Positions 36,036-44,760 of a stretch of 64,000 nucleotides of DNA are shown here, piece after piece. The translations under genes were made by a program, and so were the position numbers. Location of the stretch: positions 1,054,001-1,118,000 of the forward strand of contig JBMNJZ010000001.1 in assembly GCA_050951925.1 (NCBI GenBank), written 5' to 3'. The stretch is from UBA1046 sp012511325. Lineage in GTDB: Bacteria; Bacillota; Clostridia; Saccharofermentanales; DTU023. Position 1 is the stretch's first letter; each line of letters begins with the position of its first letter. The notes below the pieces were generated by a model, which saw only the letters and a program-made list of their open reading frames with translations, was not told the origin of the DNA and searched no databases.

Positions 36036-37446
36036 GGCATTGGCCTATTTGCAGTCCGCCCTCAGTTTCGGCATCAAGCCCGGATTGGAGCGGATGATCG
36101 AGCTCAGCCGCCGCCTGGGTCAGCCGGAGCAAAAACTCAAGGTTTTCCATCTGGCCGGAACCAATGGCAAAGGATCGACCAGCAGTTATCTCACTCATAT
36201 CCTCGCTACAGGCGGCTACCGGGTCGGCTGGTTTACTTCCCCCTATCTGGAGCGTTTCACCGAACGTATTAGGATCATTTCCGGGTCGGCGGATCTGATG
36301 GAATATGACCGCAGCGGGCAAGCAGGGGAGATCGGCGAAACTGATTTTGCCCGCATTATGTCTAAAATCCGGCTGACAGTTGCAGGGATGCTGGCGGCCG
36401 GCTATGAACATCCTACTGAATTTGAATTGATAACTGCCGTTGCCTTGCTCTGGTTTGCCGAGCAAAACTGTGACTATGTCGTGCTGGAGACCGGATTGGG
36501 CGGTCAGCTCGATGCGACCAATATATGCACTCAACCCGAAGCAATCATCATTACTTCACTGGGCTATGACCATATGGACAGACTGGGCGCCACCATAGCT
36601 GAGATTGCTGCTGAGAAAGCGGGAATTTTCAAAGCCGGGACACCGGTTTATGCCTATGATCCCGCTGCTTCCTATCTCTCCGAAGCAGACCAGGCCGCTG
36701 TGCGCACAGTATTGAGCGAAAAAGCAGCTGAATTGGCCTGTCCTTTAACCTGGATCGGCCATGATGAGAGACAAGATCAAGATCCCAACTATATTGCTGT
36801 GAAGACACAAAGCTTTGATCTCTCCGGGCAGCATTTCTATGCCGCGGGCGAACATTACAGTACCGGGCTTTTGGGTTCCTATCAGCCTTTACATGCGATA
36901 TTGGCTGCAACTGCTGCCCGGCCCTATCTGGAGGCTGAGAGTATAACCGCCGGCATCCGCAGCACAACTTGGCCGGGTCGGCTGGAGATTATTTCCGCTG
37001 CCGAACCTTTTATTTTGCTGGATGGCGCCCACAACCCCCAGGGCAGCATGGCGTTGGCCGAGACTTTGGATCAGATTCTGGCCGGACAGAAAGTGATCTT
37101 CCTGACAGGTGTATTGGCAGATAAGGACTATCGGAGAATTCTGTCTGAGGTTCTTTTTAACCGTAAATACCGGCCGGCGCGTATTATTGCGACCGAGCCG
37201 CCTAATCCCAGGAGCCTTCGCGCGGATAGATTGGCGGAGGAGATCAATCGGCTTGATATAGAATCTGAGAGCAAAGACAGTTATAATATTCATGTTCGTG
37301 CCGCAGCAATTGCCGCTGCCGGCGAAGCGACGAGGCAAGCAGTGGAGCTGGCCCGGCGCAGTGGACTACCCCTGGTAGCCTTCGGCTCATTATATCTGGC
37401 GGGAGCTATCCGCTCTGATCTTAGAAGATACAGCCGGAAGCATTAA
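36019..37446 (+). CDS. folC: Folylpolyglutamate synthase / dihydrofolate synthase
   Basis: A 475-residue Mur-ligase-like enzyme that adds glutamate to folates. ATP loop LAGTNGKGSTSSYLTHI (about 46-62), metal-site text VLETGLGGQLDATN (about 155-168) and C-terminal LLDGAHNPQGSMAL (about 333-346) are present. Somewhat longer than the usual 420-440, with insertions near residues 92-110 and 240-260. It starts inside gtrA. Folate polyglutamates are used by the glycine cleavage enzymes encoded at 16.7 kb. Confidence 0.94.
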   Translation: MMNYPEALAYLQSALSFGIKPGLERMIELSRRLGQPEQKLKVFHLAGTNGKGSTSSYLTHILATGGYRVGWFTSPYLERFTERIRIISGSADLMEYDRSGQAGEIGETDFARIMSKIRLTVAGMLAAGYEHPTEFELITAVALLWFAEQNCDYVVLETGLGGQLDATNICTQPEAIIITSLGYDHMDRLGATIAEIAAEKAGIFKAGTPVYAYDPAASYLSEADQAAVRTVLSEKAAELACPLTWIGHDERQDQDPNYIAVKTQSFDLSGQHFYAAGEHYSTGLLGSYQPLHAILAATAARPYLEAESITAGIRSTTWPGRLEIISAAEPFILLDGAHNPQGSMALAETLDQILAGQKVIFLTGVLADKDYRRILSEVLFNRKYRPARIIATEPPNPRSLRADRLAEEINRLDIESESKDSYNIHVRAAAIAAAGEATRQAVELARRSGLPLVAFGSLYLAGAIRSDLRRYSRKH

Positions 37447-37455
37447 GGATTTAGC

Positions 37456-38241
37456 ATGAATTGGGAACTGAAAATAAAAAAACTGAATAGATTGCAGGCT
37501 GACGAAGTCAGGGTCGGCGCTTCCGAGAAGGAGTGCGAACGCGCTGTTGCCATGTATAATCGGGCTCTGGAGCAGATTGGCAATGGCAATTGGGATGTAG
37601 CGATGATTGCCCTGGATCGCCTGACCGGTGAGTTTCCGCTCTTTCCGCAGGCGGCATATCTTTACGGGCTCTGTCTGTGCCGGCAGCAGAATTGGCGGGC
37701 GGCAGAGGAGATGTTCCAAAAAGCTCAGTTATCTGATTTGTCCGAGCAAGAATACGAAGCAGTCGAAGAGGCTAAATTGATTGCCCGGGAAGGCAAGATC
37801 AGGGATAAAGTGAAAAGCAGGGAGCGTCGGCGCAAAGACAATATGTTAAACCGCGTTAAGGCTGATCTGATCAGGGGAGGATTTCTGGAGCGCTCCGAGA
37901 GCGGCCGCAGGGCGGATAAAATGCGCATGGCTACGGCCAGGGAGCGGGAGGAAGTCCTAAAGCAGATCCGTGCGCAAGAACAAGGCAGACTGCCACAAGG
38001 CTTGGAGCTCGATACCGGACAGTCACACAACCGCATGGTACAGATTATAAGCTTGATTGTGATCATCAGCGCTGTGATTTTTCTGCTCTTTTATTTTTTG
38101 GTCCGGCCCGGTATTATCAGCAACCGGAGAACAGAGGAGCAACTTGATTGGCTGGTGCTGGAAATGGAGCAGCAAGCACCTGATAAACAAGAGATCGCGG
38201 ATCTGCTTGATATGTACCGCTCAAGATATCCGCTCGATTAG
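37456..38241 (+). CDS. TPR and coiled-coil single-pass membrane protein
   Basis: A 261-residue protein I cannot assign to a named family. Residues about 25-95 look like two TPR units (GNWDVAMIALDRLTGEFP, NWRAAEEMFQKAQ). A highly basic helical stretch rich in Arg and Lys follows (about 100-175), then one membrane helix (about 195-217, IISLIVIISAVIFLLFYFLV), and a short external acidic helical tail. The topology puts the TPR part in the cytoplasm. It sits between folC and thrC, 9 and 16 bp away, in one direction. Confidence 0.6.
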   Translation: MNWELKIKKLNRLQADEVRVGASEKECERAVAMYNRALEQIGNGNWDVAMIALDRLTGEFPLFPQAAYLYGLCLCRQQNWRAAEEMFQKAQLSDLSEQEYEAVEEAKLIAREGKIRDKVKSRERRRKDNMLNRVKADLIRGGFLERSESGRRADKMRMATAREREEVLKQIRAQEQGRLPQGLELDTGQSHNRMVQIISLIVIISAVIFLLFYFLVRPGIISNRRTEEQLDWLVLEMEQQAPDKQEIADLLDMYRSRYPLD

Positions 38242-38257
38242 GAAGATAGGTATTTAG

Positions 38258-39766
38258 ATGCTATATATCAGTACCAGGGGCATTCAGCCACCCTGCAAGC
38301 CTTCCGAAGCATTAAGGCAGGGTGTACCCGCAGATGGCGGACTATTTGTGCCGCAGACTATACCTCAGGTTGATCAGGACTGGATTCGCTCATTATCGTC
38401 AAGGCCGTATTATCAGGCGGTAGCAAATGTTTTGGAGCTGTATCTGACAGATTTCTCGGCTCAGGAATTGGAAGAAATCTGTGAGACTGTTTATTCGGAA
38501 GTGAATTTCGGCGACAGGCCGGCCTTCCTGGAGCAAATAAATCCATATAATCCGTATGAGTACTTGCTGCGGCTGGATTCAGGGCCGACCGCATCAGGCA
38601 AGGATTATTCTATGATGCTGGTGCCGCCGCTCTTGAGTCTGGCCGGACAAAAGACAGGGGACGGGATGCAGCAGCTGCTGTTGACAGCCACGACCGGCAA
38701 TGCCGGCATTGCCGCCTTAACGACTATGGCCGATATCGAGAACTTCGCTGTAATGGCTTTTTTCGCCAGCAGCGGCGAGCCTGGCCAAGCCGAGCAGGAA
38801 ATGCGGGCGGCCTGTGGTCGCAATTGTTTTGCGGCTTCTTCATCGGCTACATTCGAAGAATTGTCGCTGGAGATCAGAAGCTGCTTAGCTAATCGTGAAC
38901 TGGTTGAAAAGTTGAGGCAGCATCAAGTGATTCTATCTACAGCCAACTCTCTGAGCTGGATCAGGATCATGCCAGTGATCGCTTATTACTGCTGGGCTGC
39001 CTCCTGGCTCTATGCCCATGAGCGCCTGAATGCTGACGAAGGCTTTGTCTTATCTGTTCCGGCAGGCAATGGCAGCGAGCTGGTAGCTGCCTTATATGCG
39101 CGCCGGATGGGTCTGCCGATTGCTAAGATCCTCGTAGTTACCAATCGCAATAAAGGGCTGGCCGATTTAATCCTGGATGGCAGCTATATGCGCAAGCGGG
39201 AAGTTTTGCATACAGATCTGCCAGGTATGGATGTCGATCTGCCGATGAATGTTGAGCGCCTGCTCTATGAAACTTTGGCACGCGACAGCAATCTAGTCAC
39301 GTTTTATCTAAATGACTTGATCAATGAGGGAATTATTCGGCTTAGCGCCGGAGATGCAGCTCTGATGAAAGCTGCCATGGAAGCTGTCACGGTCGATGAC
39401 CGCAGAATCAGCGGCCTGATCCTGTCAATCTATGATCGCACAGACTATGCTCTGGATCCCCAGACGGCAGGCGCCCTGTCAGCCTATGAGACATGGCGCG
39501 AGCGCCAGAAAATTGATCTGCCGGCTGTTATTCTCAATCTGGACAGTCCGTACCGTTTCGCCCAAACTATGACCGAGGCGCTGCGCGGACGAGGCTATGC
39601 CAGAGGGCGCAGCCGCAAAGTCCTGATCGCAGAACTGGAACAAGAGATCGGACTTGCCATACCGGACATTTTCTCCCTGATGACGGAGCAAGAGGCAATA
39701 CCTTTGCCCACTGTAAAGAAAGGCGAATTGAGCAAGACTATTCTCGAACAGCTCGGAATCGCCTGA
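38258..39766 (+). CDS. thrC: Diverged threonine synthase homologue
   Basis: A 502-residue protein aligned along its length with the long form of threonine synthase (PLP enzyme; O-phosphohomoserine to threonine). Overall framework is kept: STRGIQPPCKPSEALRQGV, SANS-like TANSLSWIRIMPVI, RRMGLPIAKILV and DLPMNVERLLYE. The catalytic motifs, however, are altered: HGPTxAFKD is SGPTASGKD (Lys kept), TSGDTG is TTGNAG, and PTGNFG is PAGNGS. It may have reduced or different activity. No thrA, thrB or hom is nearby. The symbol marks homology only. Confidence 0.65.
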   Translation: MLYISTRGIQPPCKPSEALRQGVPADGGLFVPQTIPQVDQDWIRSLSSRPYYQAVANVLELYLTDFSAQELEEICETVYSEVNFGDRPAFLEQINPYNPYEYLLRLDSGPTASGKDYSMMLVPPLLSLAGQKTGDGMQQLLLTATTGNAGIAALTTMADIENFAVMAFFASSGEPGQAEQEMRAACGRNCFAASSSATFEELSLEIRSCLANRELVEKLRQHQVILSTANSLSWIRIMPVIAYYCWAASWLYAHERLNADEGFVLSVPAGNGSELVAALYARRMGLPIAKILVVTNRNKGLADLILDGSYMRKREVLHTDLPGMDVDLPMNVERLLYETLARDSNLVTFYLNDLINEGIIRLSAGDAALMKAAMEAVTVDDRRISGLILSIYDRTDYALDPQTAGALSAYETWRERQKIDLPAVILNLDSPYRFAQTMTEALRGRGYARGRSRKVLIAELEQEIGLAIPDIFSLMTEQEAIPLPTVKKGELSKTILEQLGIA

Positions 39767-39787
39767 AGTATCTGTTCCTATCTCAAT

Positions 39788-41149
39788 TTAACTCAATGCC
39801 ATTTCAGCGAGTTCTTTCTTAAAAAATCTGAGGAACATTGTTGTTGTAACTGCCGCGGCCAGGAAATCGGCTATTGGTTCCGCCCAGTAGATAGCATAAA
39901 CCGTCGGACTGAACAGCCTTGGCAGGATAAAGATCAGGGGAATCAGGAGAATGATCTTGCGCAGCAGAGCCATGAACATGCTGATCCTGGCCTGACCGAA
40001 GGCAATGAAACTTTGTTGGCAGGAATTTTGGAAGCCCATAAAGAAAATGCCCAAACAATAAATCCGCATGGTAGAGATAGTGGCCGCAGTAAGCTCGGGA
40101 TCTTTGGTGAATAATCCGGTGAAAAATTGTGGTACAGCCTGAATGATTGAAGCCGCCAATACGGTCAGACTCACTGTCACAGTTAATAATAATCGAAAAG
40201 ACTGCTTGACTCGTTCCGGGTTACGAGCTCCGTAATTATAACTGATCAAAGAAGTTGTCCCATGCGAAATACCACTGATAGGAACGATCACCATCTGCAG
40301 AACGGCAGCGTTGATGGCCATTGTGCCTACATAAAGGTCACCGCCGTAGTGATAAAGCGAGCGATTAAAAGCAATTTGCAGCAGACTCTCAGTCGAATTC
40401 ATGATGAAAGGGGACATGCCCAAGGCCAGGATAGGTAACAGATATTCCTTGGAGAGGGTCCAGCTGCTAAGACGGAGTCGGATCAGGCTTTTCTCGCTTT
40501 GTAAGAAATGAATCACCCAGCAGGCTGATATTAGCTGCGAGATCACTGTAGCGATTGCAGCTCCGGCCACGCCTAGACCAAAGGCAAAAATGAAGAGCGG
40601 GTCGAGAATTATATTAGCTATCGCACCGATCAGAATAGTCTTCATTGCTGTGGCGGCAAAGCCTTGAGCGCTGATAAAATAATTTAGCCCCATTGAGAGC
40701 ATGACGGCCGGGGTGCCCAAGACATAAATGCGAGTATACTCCAGTGCATACGGCAAGCTGACTTCGCTGGCTCCAACCAGGCGTAGCAAAGGTTCGGCGA
40801 AGACAATGAAGATAACGGTAAGCGATAGGCTCGTAACAACTAAGGCGCTCATAGCTGTGTTCATTACCTTTTCCGCTTTTTCTGTTTCGCCTGCCCCCAG
40901 AGCGATTGAAGCGCGAGGAGCACCACCCACACCAATTAAGACTACAAAGGCGGTAATCAGCATGATTATTGACATACTGATACTGACACCGGTTAGGGCC
41001 AAGGGGCCGACATCCCGGATATGTCCGATATAGATACGGTCTACCATGTTGTAGAGCATATTAACAACCTGAGCTACTACAGAAGGCAAAGCCAGCTTCC
41101 AGAACAACCTGTTTATTTTTTCCGTACCCAGAACATTCTGCCGTGACAT
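39788..41149 (-). CDS. MATE-family multidrug exporter
   Basis: A 453-residue transporter with 12 predicted helices in two six-helix halves. The start NRLFWKLALPSVVAQVVNMLYNMVDRIYIG and the text GVGGAPRASIALGAGE match the MATE (NorM/DinF-like) family, which exports cationic drugs or metabolites using sodium or proton gradients. The substrate is unknown. It is a single leftward gene with a good promoter at 41222-41249, convergent with thrC (22 bp between stops). Confidence 0.92.
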   Translation of the reverse strand: MSRQNVLGTEKINRLFWKLALPSVVAQVVNMLYNMVDRIYIGHIRDVGPLALTGVSISMSIIMLITAFVVLIGVGGAPRASIALGAGETEKAEKVMNTAMSALVVTSLSLTVIFIVFAEPLLRLVGASEVSLPYALEYTRIYVLGTPAVMLSMGLNYFISAQGFAATAMKTILIGAIANIILDPLFIFAFGLGVAGAAIATVISQLISACWVIHFLQSEKSLIRLRLSSWTLSKEYLLPILALGMSPFIMNSTESLLQIAFNRSLYHYGGDLYVGTMAINAAVLQMVIVPISGISHGTTSLISYNYGARNPERVKQSFRLLLTVTVSLTVLAASIIQAVPQFFTGLFTKDPELTAATISTMRIYCLGIFFMGFQNSCQQSFIAFGQARISMFMALLRKIILLIPLIFILPRLFSPTVYAIYWAEPIADFLAAAVTTTMFLRFFKKELAEMALS

Positions 41150-41221
41150 TACTCAACCATCCAATCAATAAGGTGCCGGACTCTGTCGATTCAACTCCAT
41201 ATAGAGCATTGTCTGTAAGCA

Positions 41222-41249
41222 ATTATAGATCTGTACGGGATAGTGTCAA
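41222..41249 (-). promoter_or_regulatory. MATE gene promoter
   Basis: On the minus strand TTGACA (41244-41249) and TATAAT (41222-41227) are both perfect, with a 16-bp spacer, about 72 bp before the MATE gene start. Confidence 0.85.
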
Positions 41250-41361
41250 AAGAATCTAAACTATCAACCTATCAAGTTTATGGTACTTTTTGTTGGTTAA
41301 AACTGTTTAGGGAATAAATTTGCTTACTTATCGTGCTAAAGGTTTGATGTATGATGATTGC

Positions 41362-41390
41362 TTGACATTAATTGCTTACTTTCTTATAAT
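41362..41390 (+). promoter_or_regulatory. Consensus promoter for tRNA-Met/Ile and tRNA-Tyr
   Basis: TTGACA (41362-41367), 17-bp spacer, TATAAT (41385-41390): a perfect sigma-70/SigA promoter ending 24 bp before the first tRNA. Confidence 0.93.
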
Positions 41391-41414
41391 TCGTTTTGTC
41401 GCTGTTGCAGGAAT

Positions 41415-41491
41415 GGGCCATTAGCTCAGTTGGTTAGAGCAGCCGGCTCATAACCGGTCGGTCCGGGGTTCGAGTCCCTGATGGCCCACCA
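41415..41491 (+). tRNA. tRNA with CAU anticodon (Met elongator or Ile2)
   Basis: A 77-base cloverleaf with 7-bp acceptor stem (GGGCCAT/ATGGCCC), D arm AGCTCAG...GAGC, anticodon CAT at 41449-41451 in loop CTCATAA, T arm GGTTCGAGTCC and encoded CCA. A CAT anticodon may be elongator Met, or Ile decoded after lysidine modification; the loop text does not settle which. It lacks initiator features. Confidence 0.93.
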
Positions 41492-41513
41492 TCTGAACAA
41501 AGTTGACGGCTGG

Positions 41514-41598
41514 GGGGGAATACCCAAGTGGCCAAAGGGGGCAGACTGTAAATCTGTTGTCACAGACTTCGGTGGTTCGAATCCACCTTCCCCCACCA
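41514..41598 (+). tRNA. tRNA-Tyr (GTA)
   Basis: An 85-base class II tRNA: acceptor GGGGGAA/TTCCCCC, anticodon GTA at 41548-41550 in ACTGTAAA, long variable arm TTGTCACAGACTTC, T arm GGTTCGAATCC and encoded CCA. Co-transcribed with the CAU tRNA 22 bp upstream and closed by a strong terminator. Confidence 0.96.
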
Positions 41599-41604
41599 AG
41601 TATG

Positions 41605-41642
41605 AGCTGTCTCAGATGAAGTAGAATCTGAGGCAGCTTTTT
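41605..41642 (+). terminator. Terminator after tRNA-Tyr
   Basis: A 13-bp stem (AGCTGTCTCAGAT with ATCTGAGGCAGCT, one G-U pair), 8-base loop and five T. It ends the two-tRNA transcript 6 bp after tRNA-Tyr. Confidence 0.93.
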
Positions 41643-41670
41643 AAATCCATTAATAATTCACCGGATGTAT

Positions 41671-41700
41671 TTGACAATCACTGGCTGATATTGCTAATAT
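41671..41700 (+). promoter_or_regulatory. tRNA-Leu promoter
   Basis: TTGACA (41671-41676), 18-bp spacer, TAATAT (41695-41700), 14 bp before tRNA-Leu. With the terminator just upstream, this makes tRNA-Leu a separate transcription unit. Confidence 0.85.
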
Positions 41701-41714
41701 TCAGTCACTGCGAT

Positions 41715-41801
41715 GCCGGTGTGATGGAATTGGCAGACGTATCGCACTCAAAATGCGACGGGAGAATACCCGTGCCGGTTCGAGTCCGGCCACCGGCACC
41801 A
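41715..41801 (+). tRNA. tRNA-Leu (CAA)
   Basis: An 87-base class II tRNA: acceptor GCCGGTG/CACCGGC, anticodon CAA in loop CTCAAAA, long variable arm CGGGAGAATACCCGT, T arm GGTTCGAGTCC and encoded CCA. It reads UUG codons. Confidence 0.96.
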
Positions 41802-41827
41802 AAAGATGACAAAACGGATATAATTCC

Positions 41828-41858
41828 GGATAAGGCCAGCTTCGGGCTGACCTTATCC
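41828..41858 (+). terminator. Hairpin after tRNA-Leu
   Basis: GGATAAGG and CAGC pair with GCTG and CCTTATCC (one C-A mismatch) around TTCGG. It has no T run after it, so it may be a processing or partial termination element; a full terminator follows at 41908. Confidence 0.6.
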
Positions 41859-41907
41859 TCTATCCAATCAAGTCATTGGTTCTAATAACTCGAGAACGTT
41901 ACAGATA

Positions 41908-41949
41908 ATCCGAACCAAATCCCCTTGTAAAGAGATGGTTCGGATTTTT
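41908..41949 (+). terminator. Terminator before pfk
   Basis: A perfect 10-bp stem (ATCCGAACCA/TGGTTCGGAT) with an 18-base loop and a run of T (41945-41949). It isolates pfk from the tRNA genes. Confidence 0.85.
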
Positions 41950-42011
41950 ATATGCTTTAATAAATTTTTAAACACAGAATTAACAATGACGATGTAGAAT
42001 ATGAAGGAAAG

Positions 42012-42039
42012 TTTAAGTCTCATTAGGGTATGATAATAT
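42012..42039 (+). promoter_or_regulatory. Probable pfk promoter
   Basis: TTTAAG, 16-bp spacer, and an extended -10 TGATAATAT ending at 42039, 22 bp before the start codon. ATGATAATATCAT (42030-42042) is a perfect 5-bp inverted repeat that overlaps the -10 and could bind a regulator. Confidence 0.5.
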
Positions 42040-42061
42040 CATATTCGATTAGGAGGAAATT

Positions 42062-43144
42062 ATGGCTTTAAAAGTTGGAATGTTGACTAGCGGCGGAGAT
42101 GCGCAAGGCTTGAATCCGGCGATGCGCGGGGTCAGCAGAGCCTTATGGAATAATGATCCGGACACCAAGATTTTCGGCTTTCTCAATGGCTATCACGGTT
42201 TAATGCACGCTAACTATCGTCATATGCAGGATCATGATTTTTCCGGGATATTAACTTTGGGCGGTACAATTCTGGGAACTTCCCGACAACCTTTTAAAAT
42301 TGTCAATGAGCCTTTATATGACAATCAACCGGAGGGAATTACCAGACTCGAAGCCATGATTCAGACATATAAGGATCTGGCACTTGATGCTCTAGTCATT
42401 TTAGGCGGCGGCGGAACACAGAAAACCGCCAATCTTCTGAGCCAGGAAGGATGCAATATAATCCATTTGCCGAAGACCATTGACAATGACTTATCAGGAA
42501 CTGATTTGAGCTTTGGCTTTCAAAGCGCAGTCAATATTGCAACCGAAGTTATCGATGGTATTCATTCAACCGCACTCTCGCACAGTAGGGTTTTTATTGT
42601 CGAACTTATGGGGAACAAGGTCGGTTGGCTTACACTGCATGCAGGAATCGCATCAGGAGCCGATATCATTTTGATTCCGGAAATACCGTATGCTCCGATC
42701 AAAGTTTTTCAAGCTTTGCAGACGCGCGAAATGGAGAAAAAGCGTTTTTCGATAATTGCGATTGCTGAAGGCGCAAGATCGATTGATGAAATTGATCTGG
42801 ATGAAGATGAACTCAAGGAAAGCAGGAAAAACATACATTCAGTGGCCTATCATTTGCAAAATCAACTTGAAGAATTGCTGATTAAGGAAATAAGAGTCTG
42901 TGTTCCGGGACATTTCCAACGTGGCGGCAGACCGTCGGCATTTGATCGGGTTCTTACCACAAAATTGGGTGTTGAAGCGGCAAACGCAGTGATTGAGGGC
43001 GATTTTGGCAAGATGATCGGTGTAATAGGGCAGAAGACAATTCGGGTTCCTTTAGATGAAGTTTCCGGTGTAACAAAATGGGTTCCTTTGGATGATCCGG
43101 CAATTTTAGCGGCTCGCGAAATGGGAATCTCCTTCGGCGATTAA
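42062..43144 (+). CDS. pfkA: 6-phosphofructokinase, group III type
   Basis: A 360-residue phosphofructokinase. The start GMLTSGGDAQGLNPAMRGV, the catalytic PKTIDNDLSGTDLSFGF and GNKVGWLTLHAGIASGADI are typical of group III enzymes, which differ from the 320-residue Bacillus form. The phosphoryl-donor loop is GGGGTQ (Gly at the position equal to E. coli 104) with Lys at 124 (PKTID). Gly104 usually goes with ATP use and Asp104 with pyrophosphate, so ATP is the likelier donor, but this cannot be settled by eye. AGGAGG at 42051-42056 gives a strong start. Confidence 0.92.
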   Translation: MALKVGMLTSGGDAQGLNPAMRGVSRALWNNDPDTKIFGFLNGYHGLMHANYRHMQDHDFSGILTLGGTILGTSRQPFKIVNEPLYDNQPEGITRLEAMIQTYKDLALDALVILGGGGTQKTANLLSQEGCNIIHLPKTIDNDLSGTDLSFGFQSAVNIATEVIDGIHSTALSHSRVFIVELMGNKVGWLTLHAGIASGADIILIPEIPYAPIKVFQALQTREMEKKRFSIIAIAEGARSIDEIDLDEDELKESRKNIHSVAYHLQNQLEELLIKEIRVCVPGHFQRGGRPSAFDRVLTTKLGVEAANAVIEGDFGKMIGVIGQKTIRVPLDEVSGVTKWVPLDDPAILAAREMGISFGD

Positions 43145-43198
43145 CAATCCGCAACTGTTTACTGAATTTTTAAAAAGGGGATAGGAGTTGTAGTTAAG

Positions 43199-44734
43199 GT
43201 GTCATTTATTGCAGCGATTGAAGTTGGCTCACATGAAGTGATCTTAAAGATTGCGGAAGTTTTACCCACCGGGAAAATTTCAGCGATCGATTCTATGTCC
43301 AGAATGATTAATCTAGGTTCCAATAGTTACAGTCTGGGCTATATTACTGACGAAAATATCGAAACATTGATTGAAACCTTAAAGGATTTTAAGAAAGTAA
43401 TTTCCGCATATCCCGATGCTGAAGTCATAGCGGCTTGCACTTCGGCAGTACGTGAAGCAAATAACCGTTTATTTTTGATTGACCAGGTTTATCAAAAAAC
43501 CGGATTGGAAATATTAATCTATCCGAACCGATTGGAAGTTGGCGAAATGTTGCGAGCGATCCGGTTCAAGATGACAAGTTTTGACCAACTGGCCGAAGAA
43601 CCTACTTTAGTTCTTGATATAGGTGCCGGCAGCACTCAATTAACACTGTTCGATAAAAGAGAATTAGCTTTTACCCAAAATATCTTGCTGGGTTCTTTGC
43701 GAGTACGTGACAGACTGTCTATGTTGGAACAACATACGTCCGACTTTATTTCATTAATGCTTGAATATATTTCCGGGGATTTGGACTACTATCGCTCTTT
43801 TGTCCCTAAAAAGACAGATTACAAAAATTTTATTTTGGTAGGCAATGATTTAGCCCTCTGGCGATATTTAGCCGAATTGCCCTTGAGTGGAACAGCTGAG
43901 CTGCCGTTCAAAAAATTTAAGGAATTATTCGATATTATAGTCAATAATTCCAGTTTTGAATTGATTCGCAAATTTGATATTAGCCAGGAGCAGGCCACCC
44001 TTTTGTTGCCTGTTGCCATGGTGATCAAGGAAATGTTTGAGTTTACAGGCTTAGATCGAATTATCCTGCCGGATGTCGTGCTAGCTGACGGTTTGATTGT
44101 CAAAAAGGCTGAGCAGTTGAATTTGATTGAGAAAGATCAAAGACAGACCAATGATGCTTTAAGTTTTGCCAAACAAATCGCCAAAAGACACCATGCGAAT
44201 CTGAAACATATAGAACAAGTTGAAAAACTGGCAATGCAGTTATTTGATCAATTTCAAACACAGCACGGGCTGGAACCACGCCATCGTTTTATTTTAAGGA
44301 TGGCGGCTATTTTACATAATATAGGTAAATTCTACACAGTAAAGCAGGACGGGGAGATAGCTTATGAGGTGATTAAGTCATCTGATTTGATAGGTATCAG
44401 CAATCAGGAGATAGAATTAATTGCCCTCCTGGTCAAACACCATTCAGATGATTTTTTCGACTTAAATTATGAAGATATCTTCTTAACTTCCCGGGAGCAA
44501 TTGATTTTTTTCAAATTGGCAGTATTGCTTAGTATGGCAAATACTTTAGATACGGGGCATAAGGCCAAGGTGAAAAAGATCACAACAGAAGTTCGCAAGC
44601 GACATATCAAGGTTATCCTGGAATCAAATCAGGATTTAACCTCAGAATTGTGGAGCTCTCAAAAACCTGCTAAATACTTTCAAAAAATCTTCGGTACAGA
44701 ATTAAGACTGTCAATAGTACCAGAACAGACATAA
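43199..44734 (+). CDS. ppx: Ppx/GppA-like phosphatase with HD domain
   Basis: A 511-residue protein: an actin-fold Ppx/GppA part (about 1-300; IEVGSHEVILKI, AACTSAVREANNR, VLDIGAGSTQLTLF) and a C-terminal HD part (about 320-480; HRFILRMAAILHNIGKF, LVKHHSDD). Ppx enzymes remove phosphate from polyphosphate or pppGpp. The usual Asp in the first phosphate loop (DVGSNS) is Glu (EVGSHE), and the SGEEEA box with the catalytic Glu is replaced by NRLEVGEM, so activity could be altered. Start is GTG 43199. ppk follows 26 bp later, supporting polyphosphate metabolism. Confidence 0.85.
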   Translation: MSFIAAIEVGSHEVILKIAEVLPTGKISAIDSMSRMINLGSNSYSLGYITDENIETLIETLKDFKKVISAYPDAEVIAACTSAVREANNRLFLIDQVYQKTGLEILIYPNRLEVGEMLRAIRFKMTSFDQLAEEPTLVLDIGAGSTQLTLFDKRELAFTQNILLGSLRVRDRLSMLEQHTSDFISLMLEYISGDLDYYRSFVPKKTDYKNFILVGNDLALWRYLAELPLSGTAELPFKKFKELFDIIVNNSSFELIRKFDISQEQATLLLPVAMVIKEMFEFTGLDRIILPDVVLADGLIVKKAEQLNLIEKDQRQTNDALSFAKQIAKRHHANLKHIEQVEKLAMQLFDQFQTQHGLEPRHRFILRMAAILHNIGKFYTVKQDGEIAYEVIKSSDLIGISNQEIELIALLVKHHSDDFFDLNYEDIFLTSREQLIFFKLAVLLSMANTLDTGHKAKVKKITTEVRKRHIKVILESNQDLTSELWSSQKPAKYFQKIFGTELRLSIVPEQT

Positions 44735-44760
44735 AGCAAGCAAAAACCAAGGAGCAGAGG

